The notes under the pieces were generated by a model. The model searched no databases and had not been told where the DNA came from. It was given only the letters and a program-made list of their open reading frames with translations. Of a DNA stretch of 64,000 nt, positions 1 through 10,628 are shown piece after piece (within the stretch, counting starts at the first letter, position 1; the number at the start of each line of letters is the position of its first letter). The stretch is from positions 1 through 64,000 of the forward strand of contig MU624541.1 in the NCBI GenBank assembly GCA_025349905.2, given 5' to 3'. This stretch comes from Blastocladiella britannica. Its lineage: Eukaryota; Blastocladiomycota; Blastocladiomycetes; Blastocladiales; Blastocladiaceae. The position numbers were made by a program, and so were the translations under genes.

Positions 1-135
1 GGACCGTGGACCATGTGCCCCACCTTGCGCACACCCTGCAGAAAGCTCGTCATGAAGCGCTTGGCAAAGCGCTTCTTGCAATCCGCCGAGTTGTCGAGCT
101 TGGTAGAATCGCCTCCGGCCTGCTGCCAATGAACG
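1..135 (-). CDS. Possible partial exon of an unrecognised gene, cut by the left edge
   Basis: Reading leftward from about 130, one minus-strand frame is open to the edge and uses codons like the rest of the window (AAG, CGC, CTC, GAC, GTG). It encodes a basic helical stretch containing KKRFAKRFMTSFLQGVRKVG. An AG that could serve as acceptor lies just upstream (GGCAGCAG on the minus strand). I do not recognise the family. A plus-strand frame of the same bases is also open up to a GTGAGT at about 185, but its codon use is poorer and its donor would carry the +4 A that no modelled donor here has. Low confidence. Confidence 0.25.
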
Positions 136-611
136 TCCCCTCCCCGCCCGCCCAATCCCGATCGCAATCTCGGATATTGCGGTGAGTGCTACGCCCCTAC
201 GGTCCGGACATGCCGCCGTGCTGCCTCGATGACACGCCGTTCCAATCCAGGTACAGCTAGGCCCTCGCTGGCGACCTGGCCTTCCTCCCTAATTTCTTTC
301 TCACTAGCTTTCAGATCCTACCCGCCGAACACGCGAGACTGCTGTCCTGGACGGGACCCCGTCGAGAACTGGACGCGCTGCTCGAGGAGCTCGGCTTCCA
401 AGAATTCGCTCTCCAAGTCCCTTAAGATCAAGGCAGCTCTGCCGCATATGGTTGCCCCAATAAAACCCCTCGAAAGCGCTTTGCCTTGCTTGGGCGTCGC
501 GTCCACTCTTCGGAGTGATCGAGTAAAAAAGAATATATATATATATATATATCTCGCTGCACGATCAATGTTGGGTAGGCCCAGGAACACGTCGCACCCG
601 TGCCCATACGT
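136..611. other. Intergenic stretch behind BCKDK: duplicated exon fragment and TA repeat
   Basis: No gene can be supported here. The stretch holds a (TA)n microsatellite and a decayed second copy of the end of the BCKDK coding region, both listed separately. Short open frames exist on both strands but show neither family similarity nor convincing codon use. Confidence 0.5.
533..552. repeat. (TA)n microsatellite
   Basis: About ten uninterrupted TA units, directly abutting the duplicated BCKDK end fragment. It may mark the junction of that small duplication. Confidence 0.9.
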
Positions 612-683
612 TCAAATCTGGACATTTCTCGCCGCACGATCAATGTTCGGCAGGCGCAAGTACACGTCGCACCCGTGCCCGTA
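552..683. repeat. Imperfect direct duplication of the BCKDK 3' coding end (552-608 and 627-683)
   Basis: Two 57-base copies in the same orientation, start to start 75 bases, differing at about seven positions. The copy at 627-683 is the end of the BCKDK coding sequence and encodes [15 protein letters not shown] on the minus strand. The copy at 552-608 lies beyond the stop codon and still encodes the near-identical YGHGCDVFLGLPNID in one frame, then runs into the TA repeat. The second copy is therefore a decayed piece of exon, not part of the spliced protein. Confidence 0.85.
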
Positions 684-2120
684 GAGACTGACCATGCGGA
701 GGCTGCCTCCGAAATAACGCGCATAGACGCGCGCGGTCCCCAGTCCGTATCCCTGTTTTGTTTTTGAGTGATCAGCTTCGGCTATGCATCGTATCCCAAG
801 AAAAAAAAAAGAGACATACCAGGCCAGCGATTGGCCCGCCAATAGCCTGCTGCATGCCCAACTCGGCCGTATCGCCCATTAAACTCATCCCATCGGCGCC
901 CGATGGCGTCTTGAGTGCTGCATCGGGCGTGCGCTTTGCGACGGTGGTGTAGCTGTACTCGAACGCCTTTTGCAGCGATTCGTACGGAATACCGCCGCCG
1001 GCATCGCGCAACCGCAGCACCACCTCATCGGCTGCCGCCGATACCGTCAGGCGCACGGGCGGCAGCTTGAACGAGTCGTCGGCGCCGGCACCCAGTACGC
1101 CGCGGGCGGACGGAGGCACATGGTGCTCCACGGTGGCGCGGACGCTGTTCTTGAGCAGTTCCGACAAAATGTACTCGAGGTGCACGGGGATGTACGCCAT
1201 GGTGGTCGTGTCCGGGTGGCCGTCAATCACAAACTCTGGGCACACGCCGTAGTGGAGCACCGCCACTTCCTCCAGGTAGTCAAATACGCGGCGCGCGAGT
1301 TTGGCGGGGTTGAGGGCGGTGTCGACGATCCCAATAAAGGACGGGTGCGGGTCGTGCAGGGCAAGGTGGTGCTCGGCTATTTTTCCTTTGGGTCAGTTGT
1401 GCTGGTCAGTCATCTCAAAGATGATGGAAAAAGCGAACCCAATACACGCACACCAATGCGCGCCGAGATCAGCTTGTCAAGAAAGGCGCCAATCTCGGCC
1501 GGCGTCATGTACTGGCGGCACTCGAGGAACCCCTGCGAGACGGTAGAAATCACGTCCTTGTGGGCCTCGACCAGCAGGCCCAGCTCGCGGGCAAACTTGC
1601 GCTCGTCGGCCTCGCTGTCGATGCGCGGGAACGCCAGCAACTGCGCCAGACTCTCCAGATACAGCTGGTAGACGTGCTGCATGTGCGGGTTGATGGCCAC
1701 GATCATGGGCAGCGCCGCAAACGCCTGGCACCGCCGCGCCAGCCGCACCGGAAGCTCCGACAGCAGGAAGTGCGCATTGGCAATCCGAGCATGCGCGCGC
1801 GCCGCCGCCGCGTCGGCCGAGTCGTTTCGTGTCGGAGTCGCGGCCCGGCCAATCTTGAGCAGGTCCGGCAGGGTTACTGGTGTCAGAGTCCGGCGGCACA
1901 GGTCAGAGATGGCGGGAGTCAGACGTGCGGTCAGACCAGCACCCGGCGGGGCGAATGATGGCGCAGAGAGCGGCGGCGGCGGCGGGATCGAGGAAGGCGA
2001 TGCTAGGTTCGGGCCAACCTGGTGGTACGCGATGGACGACAGCGAGCGAAGAGTGGTGAGCACGGCCGTTGCAGGGCGTGCGCGGCGCATCCGCAGGGCG
2101 GCGACGGTACGGGCTGCCAT
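612..2120 (-). CDS. BCKDK: Branched-chain 2-oxoacid dehydrogenase kinase, mitochondrial (BCKDK/PDK family)
   Basis: Predicted mitochondrial protein kinase that phosphorylates and switches off the E1 component of the branched-chain ketoacid dehydrogenase complex. Three exons (2120-1439, 1376-820, 752-612) give 459 residues. The N-terminus is Arg/Ala-rich with few acids, as in a matrix targeting peptide. The helical BCDHK domain includes [15 protein letters not shown] across the first splice. The GHKL ATP-binding fold follows: N-box [11 protein letters not shown]1 box RDAGGGI, and [16 protein letters not shown] after the second intron. The His-rich HHLALH and the ending YLRLPNID resemble BCKDK more than pyruvate dehydrogenase kinases, which are the main alternative. 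The sequence after LPNID (RAARNVQI) looks unconserved. Confidence 0.87.
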
Positions 2121-2229
2121 TATTCTTTACTTTTTAAGGGTTGGATTTGAAAGGTAGGTCGATTGGCCATGGATGGGCGGAAGAAAATGGGGAAGTCGTG
2201 GCGTAATACAGGCGCAATACATGACAATC

Positions 2230-3076
2230 TCAGCCGACAAACGGGATCCTGACCGCCGTCCGTGCCCGGTACGCCTCGTACGTGGGCCCAAAGAACTCGA
2301 TCAGGATGCGTTCCTCGAACGAGATGCGGTCGCGAAAGAACTTGCCCAGCGCCAGTGCGTACGACACCAGCGACAGAGGGTTTCCCAGCAATAGCTGCGA
2401 GCCAATTCCCCACCAAAAAAAGCCAAAGTACGACGGATGGCGCAAGTACGCGTAGATCCCGGTTGTCACCAGCGTGTGAGACGGCCGCTTGACGTACTCG
2501 ATCATGTGGGAGAAGTTGGTCGAGGCATGGACCATGGCCAGCGTCCGCGCCGTTTGACCCACCACCAGCAGTCCGATACCTGTAGTCATTTTAGGCGTTG
2601 GTTTCTCTTCCTTTGCCATAAATAAAAGTTAAGTACCCAGTAACCTAATCCAGATCGGAATGCTCTGCTGGATCCATGGTGCAAACACTGCTTCAGTGAC
2701 AAATTCGGCCAGTGCAAGTCCATTTGCAACCATATAGGCCGTGCTATGTGGGATCAGGAATGCTGTTAACTTTTTTTCGGTGAGCGACTTTGAGTAACTA
2801 GCGAAGTGAACAATACGCACAGCTCAGCTCGAGCTTGGGATAATTGTACATGGCCGTGACGAGGTACTCGGTAATATGGAACAGGGCGAGCGCGGTGAGG
2901 TGCAGGCCCAGCCAGAGCCATGGCGCTGGCGAAAGTGCCACCGTGCAGGCGCCGACGCCAGCGACCATGCCAATCCCGAACGCGTAGAGCGCGATATTGT
3001 GCGGCATGTGGTACCCGTCCCCGAGCCGAAATTGCTGCTGGCGTCCCCTTCCTCTTGCTGCTGGCTGCTGCGACAT
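2230..3076 (-). CDS. STE14: Protein-S-isoprenylcysteine O-methyltransferase (ICMT/Ste14)
   Basis: Integral ER membrane enzyme that methylates the C-terminal prenylated cysteine of CaaX proteins such as Ras, Rho and mating factors, using S-adenosylmethionine. Three exons (3076-2821, 2762-2637, 2579-2230) give 243 residues, about the usual size. Hydrophobic segments at the N-terminus precede the family region: EYLVTAMYNYPKLELS, then GQTARTLAMVHASTNFSHMI, then the cofactor/lipid site TTGIYAYLRHPSYFGFFWW and the C-terminal RISFEERILIEFFG with its FEE and tail motif YEAYRARTAVRIPF. Introns of 58 and 57 bp contain in-frame stops, so splicing is required. The start lies only 39 bases from that of the divergent RPP21 gene. 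Confidence 0.92.
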
Positions 3077-3115
3077 GCTTTCTTTCGTTCTTCAAATTTG
3101 AAAAAATTCTGATAA
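3077..3115. promoter_or_regulatory. 39-bp divergent promoter between ICMT and RPP21
   Basis: Only 39 bases separate the two start codons. The stretch is AT-rich against GC-rich flanks and contains the palindrome TTCAAATTTGAA. Control elements of both genes must lie here or inside the flanking coding sequence. That it works as a shared promoter is inference. Confidence 0.5.
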
Positions 3116-3878
3116 ATGTCGTCAAAGCGTGCGACCAAGGCGGCCCGCAGGGATATCTCGGGCCCGGGCGAGGGATCCGAGCTCTACAAGCGGCTCAACT
3201 TTTTGATGCAGGCCTCACACTTGCTTGCGCGGCCACCACCACCCGCGTCCACCGCCATATCCATCAAATCCAAAAAGCCTGCAGCTCCTGCACCGACCGG
3301 ATCGACAACCTCGACAGCCACTGCACCAACAGTTTTGACTGAACCAACAGTGGCAGCACCAACAGCACCCGGAAAGAAAAAGCGCCGGCGAACGCGTTCA
3401 AAGCCAACCCCGCGTCTTGCGCCATTCGCTGGCCTCTCGCGTCACCTGGGCCGAGAAATGATTCAGACCGCGCGCAAGTCATCACTGAAAATGTCTTCTA
3501 CTTTTCTTTTTTGAGCTTTTGATTTTGGGAACAAAAACTGACGCGTGAAATGGTACTCAGCGATCCCACCGCCAAGCATTCCGTCTGCCGTCGCTGCTAT
3601 ACCTTCATGATCCCTGGCACAACCGCATCTCTCGCGGTATCGGAGCCTGGTACGTTTTCCATGTCGTTTTCTTTTGATGTGAGGTGATTTGACCTTGCGC
3701 CGATTTGGAAGGTGACCTGGAAGAAGAAGAGGAAGAGGGATCCAAGGCCGATGTATCCGATCCGTATGTGATCTACAGGTGCAATGCTTGCGGTTATCGC
3801 CGTCGCTGCCTCGCCCGCCCCGGATACGTTCCCTTCCACGAGAGCGCTGTGGTCGATCCCAATAACCCGATGCAATAA
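3116..3878 (+). CDS. RPP21: RNase P/MRP protein subunit, Rpr2/Rpp21/Snm1 family
   Basis: Small zinc-binding protein of nuclear RNase P, which trims tRNA 5' leaders. Three exons (3116-3492, 3561-3649, 3712-3878) give 210 residues. The N-terminal helix reads ELYKRLNFLMQASHLL. A Lys/Arg and Thr/Ala-rich linker follows, then GLSRHLGREMIQTARKSSLKI and DPTAKHSVCRRCYTFMIPG, the first zinc half-site (CxxC). The second half-site CNACGYRRR is in the last exon, followed by a conserved short tail ending VDPNN. This pairing of half-sites around KHSVC is typical of Rpp21. The first intron has branch-like CTGAC and acceptor CAG. Confidence 0.86.
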
Positions 3879-3952
3879 AAGAAATACATTACACACGCGT
3901 CATTCCCCACGATGGCTGACAGAGCACTTCGCAAGCCGTGGACAACAACAAA

Positions 3953-4951
3953 TCACTGCTTGTCAGAGGAAGAAGCAGAGGAAGGCTTGAACTCGATCGC
4001 CTTGCGGACAAAGGTCGGGACCTGGAACGCGGCCTTGTGCAGGGCGGCATTGTAGAAGCGGAAGGTGGCGTCCTCCTCGTCCTTGCTGATGACGCGCTTG
4101 GGCTCGCTGAAATCCATACCGGTCGACTTGGAAGCCAGGATGAAACCAATGGTGCCGCACGGGTAGGTCGGGATGGAGATGACCGCATACGACACAGACG
4201 GGAAGATGGAGCGGTTCACGTCCATGACGCGGGCAATCAGCTCCAGGTGCAGCCAGAAGCACTCGCCCTGCGAGCACAGGGTACCGCCCTCGGCCAGCGC
4301 CGAGTGCAAGAGGCCAAAGAACGAGTCCTGGAACAGCGCCTCGGCAGGTCCCACGGGGTCCGAGCTGTCGGTGATGATTACGTCGTACTCGCCCTCCTTG
4401 TCCTTGAGGAACGCGAACCCGTCGCCAATGTGCACCGTGACCTTTGGGTTGTCAAAGCCGGCGGCAAGTCCCGGCAGGTACAGGCGCGAGACGCGGGGCA
4501 CGGCCTCGTCAATCTCGCACAGCGTCACACTCTCCACGCGCGGGTCCTTGACCACCTCGCGCAGCACGCCGCCGTCGCCGCCGCCAATCACCAGCACGCG
4601 CTTGGGCGCCGGGTGCGACGCGAGCGGCACGTGCGCAATCATCTCCTGGTACGCCATCTCGTCGCGCTCCGTCACCTGGATCACGCCGTCCAGCACCAGC
4701 ACGTTGCCGTAGGTCTTGGACCGGAACACGAGCACGTCCTGGAATTCTGACTTTTCGACATGCAGGATCTCGTCCACCTCGAGCGACATGGCCTGGCCGG
4801 GCCACATGGCGGTGGTCTCGCGGAACCAGCCGTCCTTGACGTTGTTGTGCGTGAGCGTTTCGCCCTCCACGCGCGCCTTTTTCGCAGCGGGCGAGGTGGA
4901 GCCGTTGTCGGCCGGGCGCGGGTGATCGGGCTGCTTGGAGGTGGTTGACAT
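3953..4951 (-). CDS. SPE3: Spermidine synthase
   Basis: Transfers the aminopropyl group of decarboxylated S-adenosylmethionine to putrescine, giving spermidine. One exon, 332 residues from the ATG at 4951; the frame stays open upstream but that part is A/T-rich leader. Motifs in order: DGWFRETTAMWPGQAMSLEV, LDGVIQVTERDEMAYQEMI, the nucleotide fold VLVIGGGDGGVLREV, CEIDEAV, GDGFAFL, the catalytic DSSDPVGPAEALF and the C-terminal YPCGTIGF. All are intact. The poly-Lys/Ala N-terminus (PAAKKARVEGE) is an extension of about 30 residues. Convergent with RPP21, 74 bases between stops. Confidence 0.95.
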   Translation of the reverse strand: MSTTSKQPDHPRPADNGSTSPAAKKARVEGETLTHNNVKDGWFRETTAMWPGQAMSLEVDEILHVEKSEFQDVLVFRSKTYGNVLVLDGVIQVTERDEMAYQEMIAHVPLASHPAPKRVLVIGGGDGGVLREVVKDPRVESVTLCEIDEAVPRVSRLYLPGLAAGFDNPKVTVHIGDGFAFLKDKEGEYDVIITDSSDPVGPAEALFQDSFFGLLHSALAEGGTLCSQGECFWLHLELIARVMDVNRSIFPSVSYAVISIPTYPCGTIGFILASKSTGMDFSEPKRVISKDEEDATFRFYNAALHKAAFQVPTFVRKAIEFKPSSASSSDKQ

Positions 4952-5143
4952 TGTTGTACAGCGCATGTGGTTAGAGCTACCACGTCGGCAAGGAGAAAAA
5001 AAAAAAATTTTAGGAAAAAATTCACCGAACCAATGACCAGTCGTCAACGCTTCCCCTTCCAGCCAAGATCAGACGATAGAGCTATACCACCCACGGGGAC
5101 GAGGACGACGACAATAATAACAACGAATAAATTAGAAATAAAA

Positions 5144-7784
5144 ATGGCCGACACGATACCCCGCCGACTCCGCCGCGCCGTCTCCCGCGTGCACCTCCAG
5201 ACTCTGGCCCTAGCTGGCAAAGTGGCCGGGATCGACGCAGTCCGGCCGGGCCTGCCGCCGTCTCCGCCTCCGACCCCTGTCCCTGTCCCTGCTCTCGATT
5301 CGGCCGATATCCCACCTTCCGTTGCTGGACTGGCCCTTGTCCTGTCCGTCCTTGGCTATTTATTATTATTTTTGGTCGCACCAATCATATTTACTGACTC
5401 CAGAAAAAAAAATATTATACAGCGCCTGCATCCACGAGTCGTCGCAGCGTGCAGCCACCCAGGCAGTGGACAATGCCCTTGATCGGCTCCAGTCGCTGGC
5501 GCAGTGTACCAACTCCCACACTACCACGGACAACATCGCTGCCCTCGACCAAATGAACGCCACACTACTGCAACTCTTCCAATCGGTGGCGTTCCTGGAC
5601 CAAAAGGTGGCCCTGCTCGCCAACGCTGCCGGTACCGCCGCTCTTGGCCCGGGTACCAGTGTGGACATTGGTGGTGTGGACACAAGTGTGGTCACCGTTG
5701 TTGAGAACAGCAATGGAGATGCAGACGCTGCCATGCGCCGTACCATGGCGGCCCTGCACGGTATTCGCGAGGCAGCCGGGTCTCCGCCGCCGCCCATGGT
5801 GCTCAGGGCTGCCCAGCGTGCGTTGGCGACGTCCGCACCCAACCACCAACCCATGCTCCGGGCACAGCCATCTGTCAGCAACTTCCGCCGCCCATCGACC
5901 GCCAGCGCGCGATCGGTCACCAGCTCTCGATCCACAGACTCGGCGATCGGCGATGTTTCTGTCCCACGGCAGACTGCTCGTGACTCGGCTTGCAGCGTGG
6001 CCCTCGATGCCGAACCTTTGGCCTCCGACATTCCACCCACAAAAGCAGTAGCAGCAGCCGCAGCAGCAGCACCACCAGCTGTCGCAACGAACCTACCTCC
6101 ACCCGTCCCACCCAAGCCAGATGGCCCGGTTGCGCGCTTGATCAAGAGGTTTGAGCTGTCCAAGCTGTCTGCTGCTGCACCGGCCACTGCCACCACCGTG
6201 GCGGCGGCACCTCCAAAGCCAGTCGCGCCGCCGAAACCGCAACTCCAACAACACGAGCAACAACAGCAGCAACAAGAGCAACAGCGGCTACTCACCCCCG
6301 TGATTCGGAAGCCGGCATTCCCGTCAACTACGGCCGAGCCAATTCTTCCCACGGCGTATCGGACTGCATCTCCATTTTCCGAGGCGGCCTTCGATTCGGC
6401 GTACGACTCGGCGTCGTCCTCGTCCGAGTCACCCCACTTTACCCGCCGCTCGTTGCCGTTTGCTGTCCCGCAGATGGCGCCGCCTTCGAGCCCTATGAGC
6501 AGCCTGCGATCGCTCTCGAGTCACGCACATGGCTCCTCGAGCCTCCTCGGGTCCATTGTTGAAGAAGAGGTCCTAGAAGAAGAAGCAGTCACTCGGCCCA
6601 CCGAAGAAGACGAGTCGAGCGGCCTGGACGACCACGAGGACGGCACCGTCACGGAAGAGGACGACGACATGAGCCGGTTGGCTTCGTCGTCCCTCTGTGG
6701 GCTCGACTATGCACACGCGGACGATTTTTGCGACGACGAGGAGGACGACCGGTTCTCGGTCATCTCGGACCCCTTGGACGAGCTTGCGGCATCCACATCC
6801 CACGTCTCTTCCCCTTTACTCGCACCACTGGCACTGTTTGATATGATGCTGCTGGAGGACCTGGCCCACATTGACGAGGACGCATTCGATATCAACATGC
6901 CGCAACCTCCGTCGTCGCCGGTGGTGGCGGCGTCCTCGGATCCGTCGACGACGGCGGCTCTGGACGAGTCATGCGAGTTGTATCCGTGGCAAGCGCACCC
7001 GCTCGAACGCTCCAAGCAGTGCTGCTCCATGGCGGCGCACGTCCGCGCTCGGCGCTTGCCCGTGTCGCCGTTTTCGTCAAAGTACGTTCGTGTGCGGACG
7101 CCACCGCTTTCGTCGCCAATGTCGGCCACGAACTCAAAGGGCGGTCTGTCTTCGGCCTCGGCCAAATCCCCGACCAAGGCATCTCGGCGCGTGTCGGCGC
7201 CACTCCCCTCGTCGTCGTCCAAGGGTGGCGCAGGATCGCGCACAACCGCGCCTGCCAACGCAACAACGAACAAACCTAGACGGCCTGCTTCCATGTCGGC
7301 AGCAGCGACGACGTCGACGACAACAGTACCAAGCAAGCGCTCGTCCACCATGGCCGGTGCGGCGCCGACTTTGATGCACCCGACGCCAACGCGCGCCTTG
7401 GCATCTCGCGGGTTCGCGCCGTCGCCGTCGACGCCGACACCCACGCTGGCCAAGCGCAAGTCGTCCGATACCGGGTTGCGGGCCTGCTACCTGAGCGGCG
7501 CCGCTGCATCACGCCCTTCCACACCGGCTGGTCGGCCACAGCCCCAGGCGCAACCGGCGTCACCAAGCACTACCGCTACAACTACGGCGTCGACGGCGGC
7601 ATCAACAGCCACGACACCAACCACTCGACGCCCGTCCGTGACCTCGTATGCGGCGCTGCGGCACATGGCCAGCGTCGCCATATCGGCGGCACCGCCCGTG
7701 TACACGCCCCGCCCGATTTCGACCGCACCAGCGTCCTCTCCCTCGAGTCGCGCGCTGCCCAAAGTCCGCACTTTTCGTGTTTGA
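5144..7784 (+). CDS. Ser/Pro/Ala-rich protein of unknown function
   Basis: Probable 853-residue protein from exons 5144-5343 and 5423-7784. The intron has a GTCCGT donor, CTGAC branch-like site and ACAG acceptor, and is needed to keep the frame. The only region that looks folded is near the N-terminus: MADTIPRRLRRAVSRVHLQT, and after the splice an amphipathic helical stretch running through AVDNALDRLQSL and QLFQSVAFLDQKVALL. The rest is low complexity: Ala runs, PPKP elements, a Gln-rich run, an acidic block around residues 400-470, and Thr/Ser/Ala-rich sequence to the end. PPVPPKP-type motifs could bind SH3 domains. I do not recognise a family; the helical start could be a subunit of a coiled-coil complex. 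Confidence 0.7.
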
Positions 7785-7823
7785 TCATGTTTAAATATGT
7801 TGTTTCCAATATATAGAATATTA

Positions 7824-9980
7824 TTACAGTGGTGACGCCTGTGACGACAACTGGATCAATTCGTCGAGGAGAGCCCTTGCTGGCTCGTGCCCAAGCTTCG
7901 CTGCCTTGAGACAATGGCTGACGGCGAGCTCATACGATTGCGTGATCACGAACGGCAACAAGAGATCGTCTGACCCGTCGGGGATCACCCATACGGGCTC
8001 TGCAGATCCATTGCCCTTGAATACATCCTGCGGTTCTTGACGACTCGAGTGAGCCACAAGCAAGGCGCGAACGTCCGCGGCGGTCGGCTGCCACTCGCAC
8101 CCGTCGCGATACACGCACGCCATATGAATGAGCGCGTCGGGGCTCGGCGGGCTGCGCTGGCTCGCCAGCGTCCATGCATTCCATGCCGACACGTACTTGG
8201 ATTGGCGCCAGTAAATATATCCGAGATTTGCCAGCGCCGACGTGGACCCTCGCCGAGCTGATGCGGCGTACCAGTGCGCGGCAGTCACCCAGCACTGCGA
8301 GACTCCCAGACCCGCTTCGTAGCACGCGCCAAGAGCACACATGCCGTCCGTGTCGCCAAGAGTCGCTGCAAGCGTGTACCAGTGCGCGGCCCGATCCCAA
8401 TCGGGGAGATCCTGGGAATGTGCGACGTCCTCTGCAAGAACGCCTTGAGATGGTGGGTCTTCGTCATTGACGGGTGTGACTGAGGGGGATGCGGCAAAGT
8501 GTCCGAGCTCGCGGGCCGCGCGACCGCTACCTCGCTTTGCCGCCGCCTCGTACCATTCGGCGGCAAGCGGCCGTTCCGACGCCAGCTGTGCCAGCCCGAG
8601 CATGGCTGGAGCATGGCCGGCACGAGCCGCCGTCAAGTACAACTGGACCGCGTGGGCCGCCGACTGGCGAACCAGGTACCCAGTGGTGTACCATTCTGCC
8701 AGCAGCGTCAGTGCGTCCAAAGATGGAGATGGGTACACTTTTTCTGCCGTCACACCACTTGCGCCTGGCGCTGGTCCTGGCAATGGGACCTGTGATGGTG
8801 CCGCTGACATTCCATTGGCACCCATGGCGGGATCGACTTGGATCGTCGTGCCCCCACTCCCGTCCGAGACCCCCGCTGCCCGGAATACGCACTGTGCGCC
8901 GGCCACAATGTCCTTGGCGAGTCCGTCGCCGGCGAGGTACAAGGTGCCGAGCAAAAACCACGCTGGAGCATAGGTCGCGCCGTCGCTGCGAGCTTGCCGG
9001 ACCGCGCGCCGAACAAGCTGGGCGGCGGTTGTTGCGCACTGCCGCAAGCCTCCCTGACCGCGCAGGTATCGTTCGGCCCGCGACGTCAGGATTTCCGGTG
9101 ACTCGGCTGCGCTTGTCGTTTGTGCCTCCTTTTGCACAATGATTGTTGGCGGTGGTGCCACTGTGGTAGCGATTGTTGGGGCGACTGGGATTGGGACCGT
9201 TACCCGATCGAGCGCGGTGAGCCTCGTGGCAATGCGAGCTTCCAGCACCGCTGCCCGCTCAAGTCCTTCTGATTCCGATTGCTCGGCCAGTGTCAGCGAG
9301 AGGGTCGATATCTTTATAAATAACATGAGCCATAGGATGCTGGTGACAAGCTTGTAAAGAAAACGCACAATGCCACACAACGTCTGGCTCGCGGCAATGC
9401 CAAGTGCTTCCAATTTGACACGGCGTGAGGCTGACCAAAGTCTCGAGAACGGGTTGCTTGCCAACTCTATGCCTCTATCCAAACAAAAAGCGAGCTTGTC
9501 TGTAAGTGGCTCTCGTTCCAACAACCAAAAAAGTATGCACCGAGAGAGCCCAACGCTGAGGCGCACTAGCGCGAGATAATGTAAATGCAAAGCATCTGCC
9601 ATGGGAGCAGGATCATGCACTTGAAATGACGCCTGCATCAGTTCCTGTACACTCGGCTCCGAGGTTGCAGAGGCAGTAGTAGTCGACTCTAACTTGAATA
9701 GGATTCTCGCAATGGCGTAAATATGCTGATCCAGTGTTTTTTGCAAGTGTGCTGTGCATTCCACCACAGACTTCATGCTCGCTTGCAGCTGGCCAAGTCG
9801 ATTCGCGGCATGATCCACAGATTTTGATAAATCCACCATCTCTGAAATCTTTAGCCGACCACCAGAGAGGGCCAGAGCAGCCTGAAACTCTGCATCGGTG
9901 CTCGGAGAGTAAGTCGGACTTTCCAGCTTTTGCCCAGGCGGCAACTGGACCTGCGTTGTTGTAATGGTCGGCGTGGGCAT
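7824..9980 (-). CDS. Sel1-repeat protein with a hydrophobic anchor
   Basis: Single exon, 718 residues from the ATG at 9980 (MPTPTITTTQ); the frame extends upstream but that part is AT-rich leader. The N-terminal half is helical and has a strong hydrophobic stretch, about residues 215-240 (FLYKLVTSILWLMLFIKI), likely a membrane anchor. The C-terminal half carries five or six Sel1/TPR-like repeats, for example APAWFLLGTLYLAGDGL, PAMLGLAQLA, AAEWYEAAAKRGSGRAAREL, AAHWYTLAATLGDTDGM and AAHWYAASARRGSTSAL. Such repeats scaffold protein complexes, as in Hrd3 and chitin synthase regulators, but no specific partner can be named. Convergent with the upstream gene, 39 bases between stops. Confidence 0.8.
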   Translation of the reverse strand: MPTPTITTTQVQLPPGQKLESPTYSPSTDAEFQAALALSGGRLKISEMVDLSKSVDHAANRLGQLQASMKSVVECTAHLQKTLDQHIYAIARILFKLESTTTASATSEPSVQELMQASFQVHDPAPMADALHLHYLALVRLSVGLSRCILFWLLEREPLTDKLAFCLDRGIELASNPFSRLWSASRRVKLEALGIAASQTLCGIVRFLYKLVTSILWLMLFIKISTLSLTLAEQSESEGLERAAVLEARIATRLTALDRVTVPIPVAPTIATTVAPPPTIIVQKEAQTTSAAESPEILTSRAERYLRGQGGLRQCATTAAQLVRRAVRQARSDGATYAPAWFLLGTLYLAGDGLAKDIVAGAQCVFRAAGVSDGSGGTTIQVDPAMGANGMSAAPSQVPLPGPAPGASGVTAEKVYPSPSLDALTLLAEWYTTGYLVRQSAAHAVQLYLTAARAGHAPAMLGLAQLASERPLAAEWYEAAAKRGSGRAARELGHFAASPSVTPVNDEDPPSQGVLAEDVAHSQDLPDWDRAAHWYTLAATLGDTDGMCALGACYEAGLGVSQCWVTAAHWYAASARRGSTSALANLGYIYWRQSKYVSAWNAWTLASQRSPPSPDALIHMACVYRDGCEWQPTAADVRALLVAHSSRQEPQDVFKGNGSAEPVWVIPDGSDDLLLPFVITQSYELAVSHCLKAAKLGHEPARALLDELIQLSSQASPL

Positions 9981-10628
9981 GAATGTGATTGCTTTACCAA
10001 ATTGGAAAGGAGAGCTATTTGATTGGAAAAGTATGGGAATTAGATTTGGCAGGGTTGGGGGATTTTCCCATAATACTTGGGCTTTCCCATCACTGCAGCG
10101 CAATTTTTTACTTTCTATCCTCCATATTTTTTAGCTGTGTTTTGTTTTACAAGTTACATCTGGAAACCGAGAGCCCGCCGGCCTCCTTTTTCTGACCTAC
10201 CGCACTCCCTTGCGATTGCAACTGCCAGCAAAAGAACAACGACTTGCATCGAGTGCTAAAAAACAGCCAACGAAATTAAGCAATCGGACAGTTTACAACA
10301 ACAAAGAACTCGAATACCGCCTTCGCTCGACCCTACACGCACGATCGGCACTGCGGCACCCCTGCGCGGTTCATTTTTGTAACGCTGGTTCCCTTGACGC
10401 TGAACTCGCTTGTTCTATTGGGTTGGTCCAGTTTTTTTTTAATTGCTTGCCATCAGCACATCAGCACGAGCGCGCTCCAATCGAATCGTCGTAACCAAAT
10501 TTTGAGGTATCGCCCTCTGATCTTTTCTCTATACTTATCTGGGTCTTTTCATTCAATTTGGAACTTTACAGCAATATATAAAATAACCAGTACGCTCTCA
10601 CAGCGGTGGAACTGCTCGCGCACGCACA
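9981..10628. other. 648-bp divergent intergenic region
   Basis: Lies between the starts of the Sel1 protein and the membrane protein at 10629. I see no gene. It is AT-rich and has a TATA-like CAATATATAAAATAACC at about 10570-10586, 40-60 bases before the ATG at 10629, and TTCAATTTGGAAC just before it. The other end has CCAAATTGGAAAGG near 10013, upstream of the Sel1 gene. Confidence 0.5.

Noticed and set aside
1..184. Plus-strand frame ending at a GTGAGT
   Set aside because: Poorer codon use than the minus frame, and its donor would have A at +4, unlike all modelled donors.
533..552. (TA)n as a replication origin or telomere-like element
   Set aside because: A simple microsatellite; nothing else around it supports either role.
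5366..6352. 328-residue minus-strand frame
   Set aside because: It is the antisense of the Ser/Pro-rich gene; its Cys and Ala runs are Gln and Ala codon repeats read backwards.
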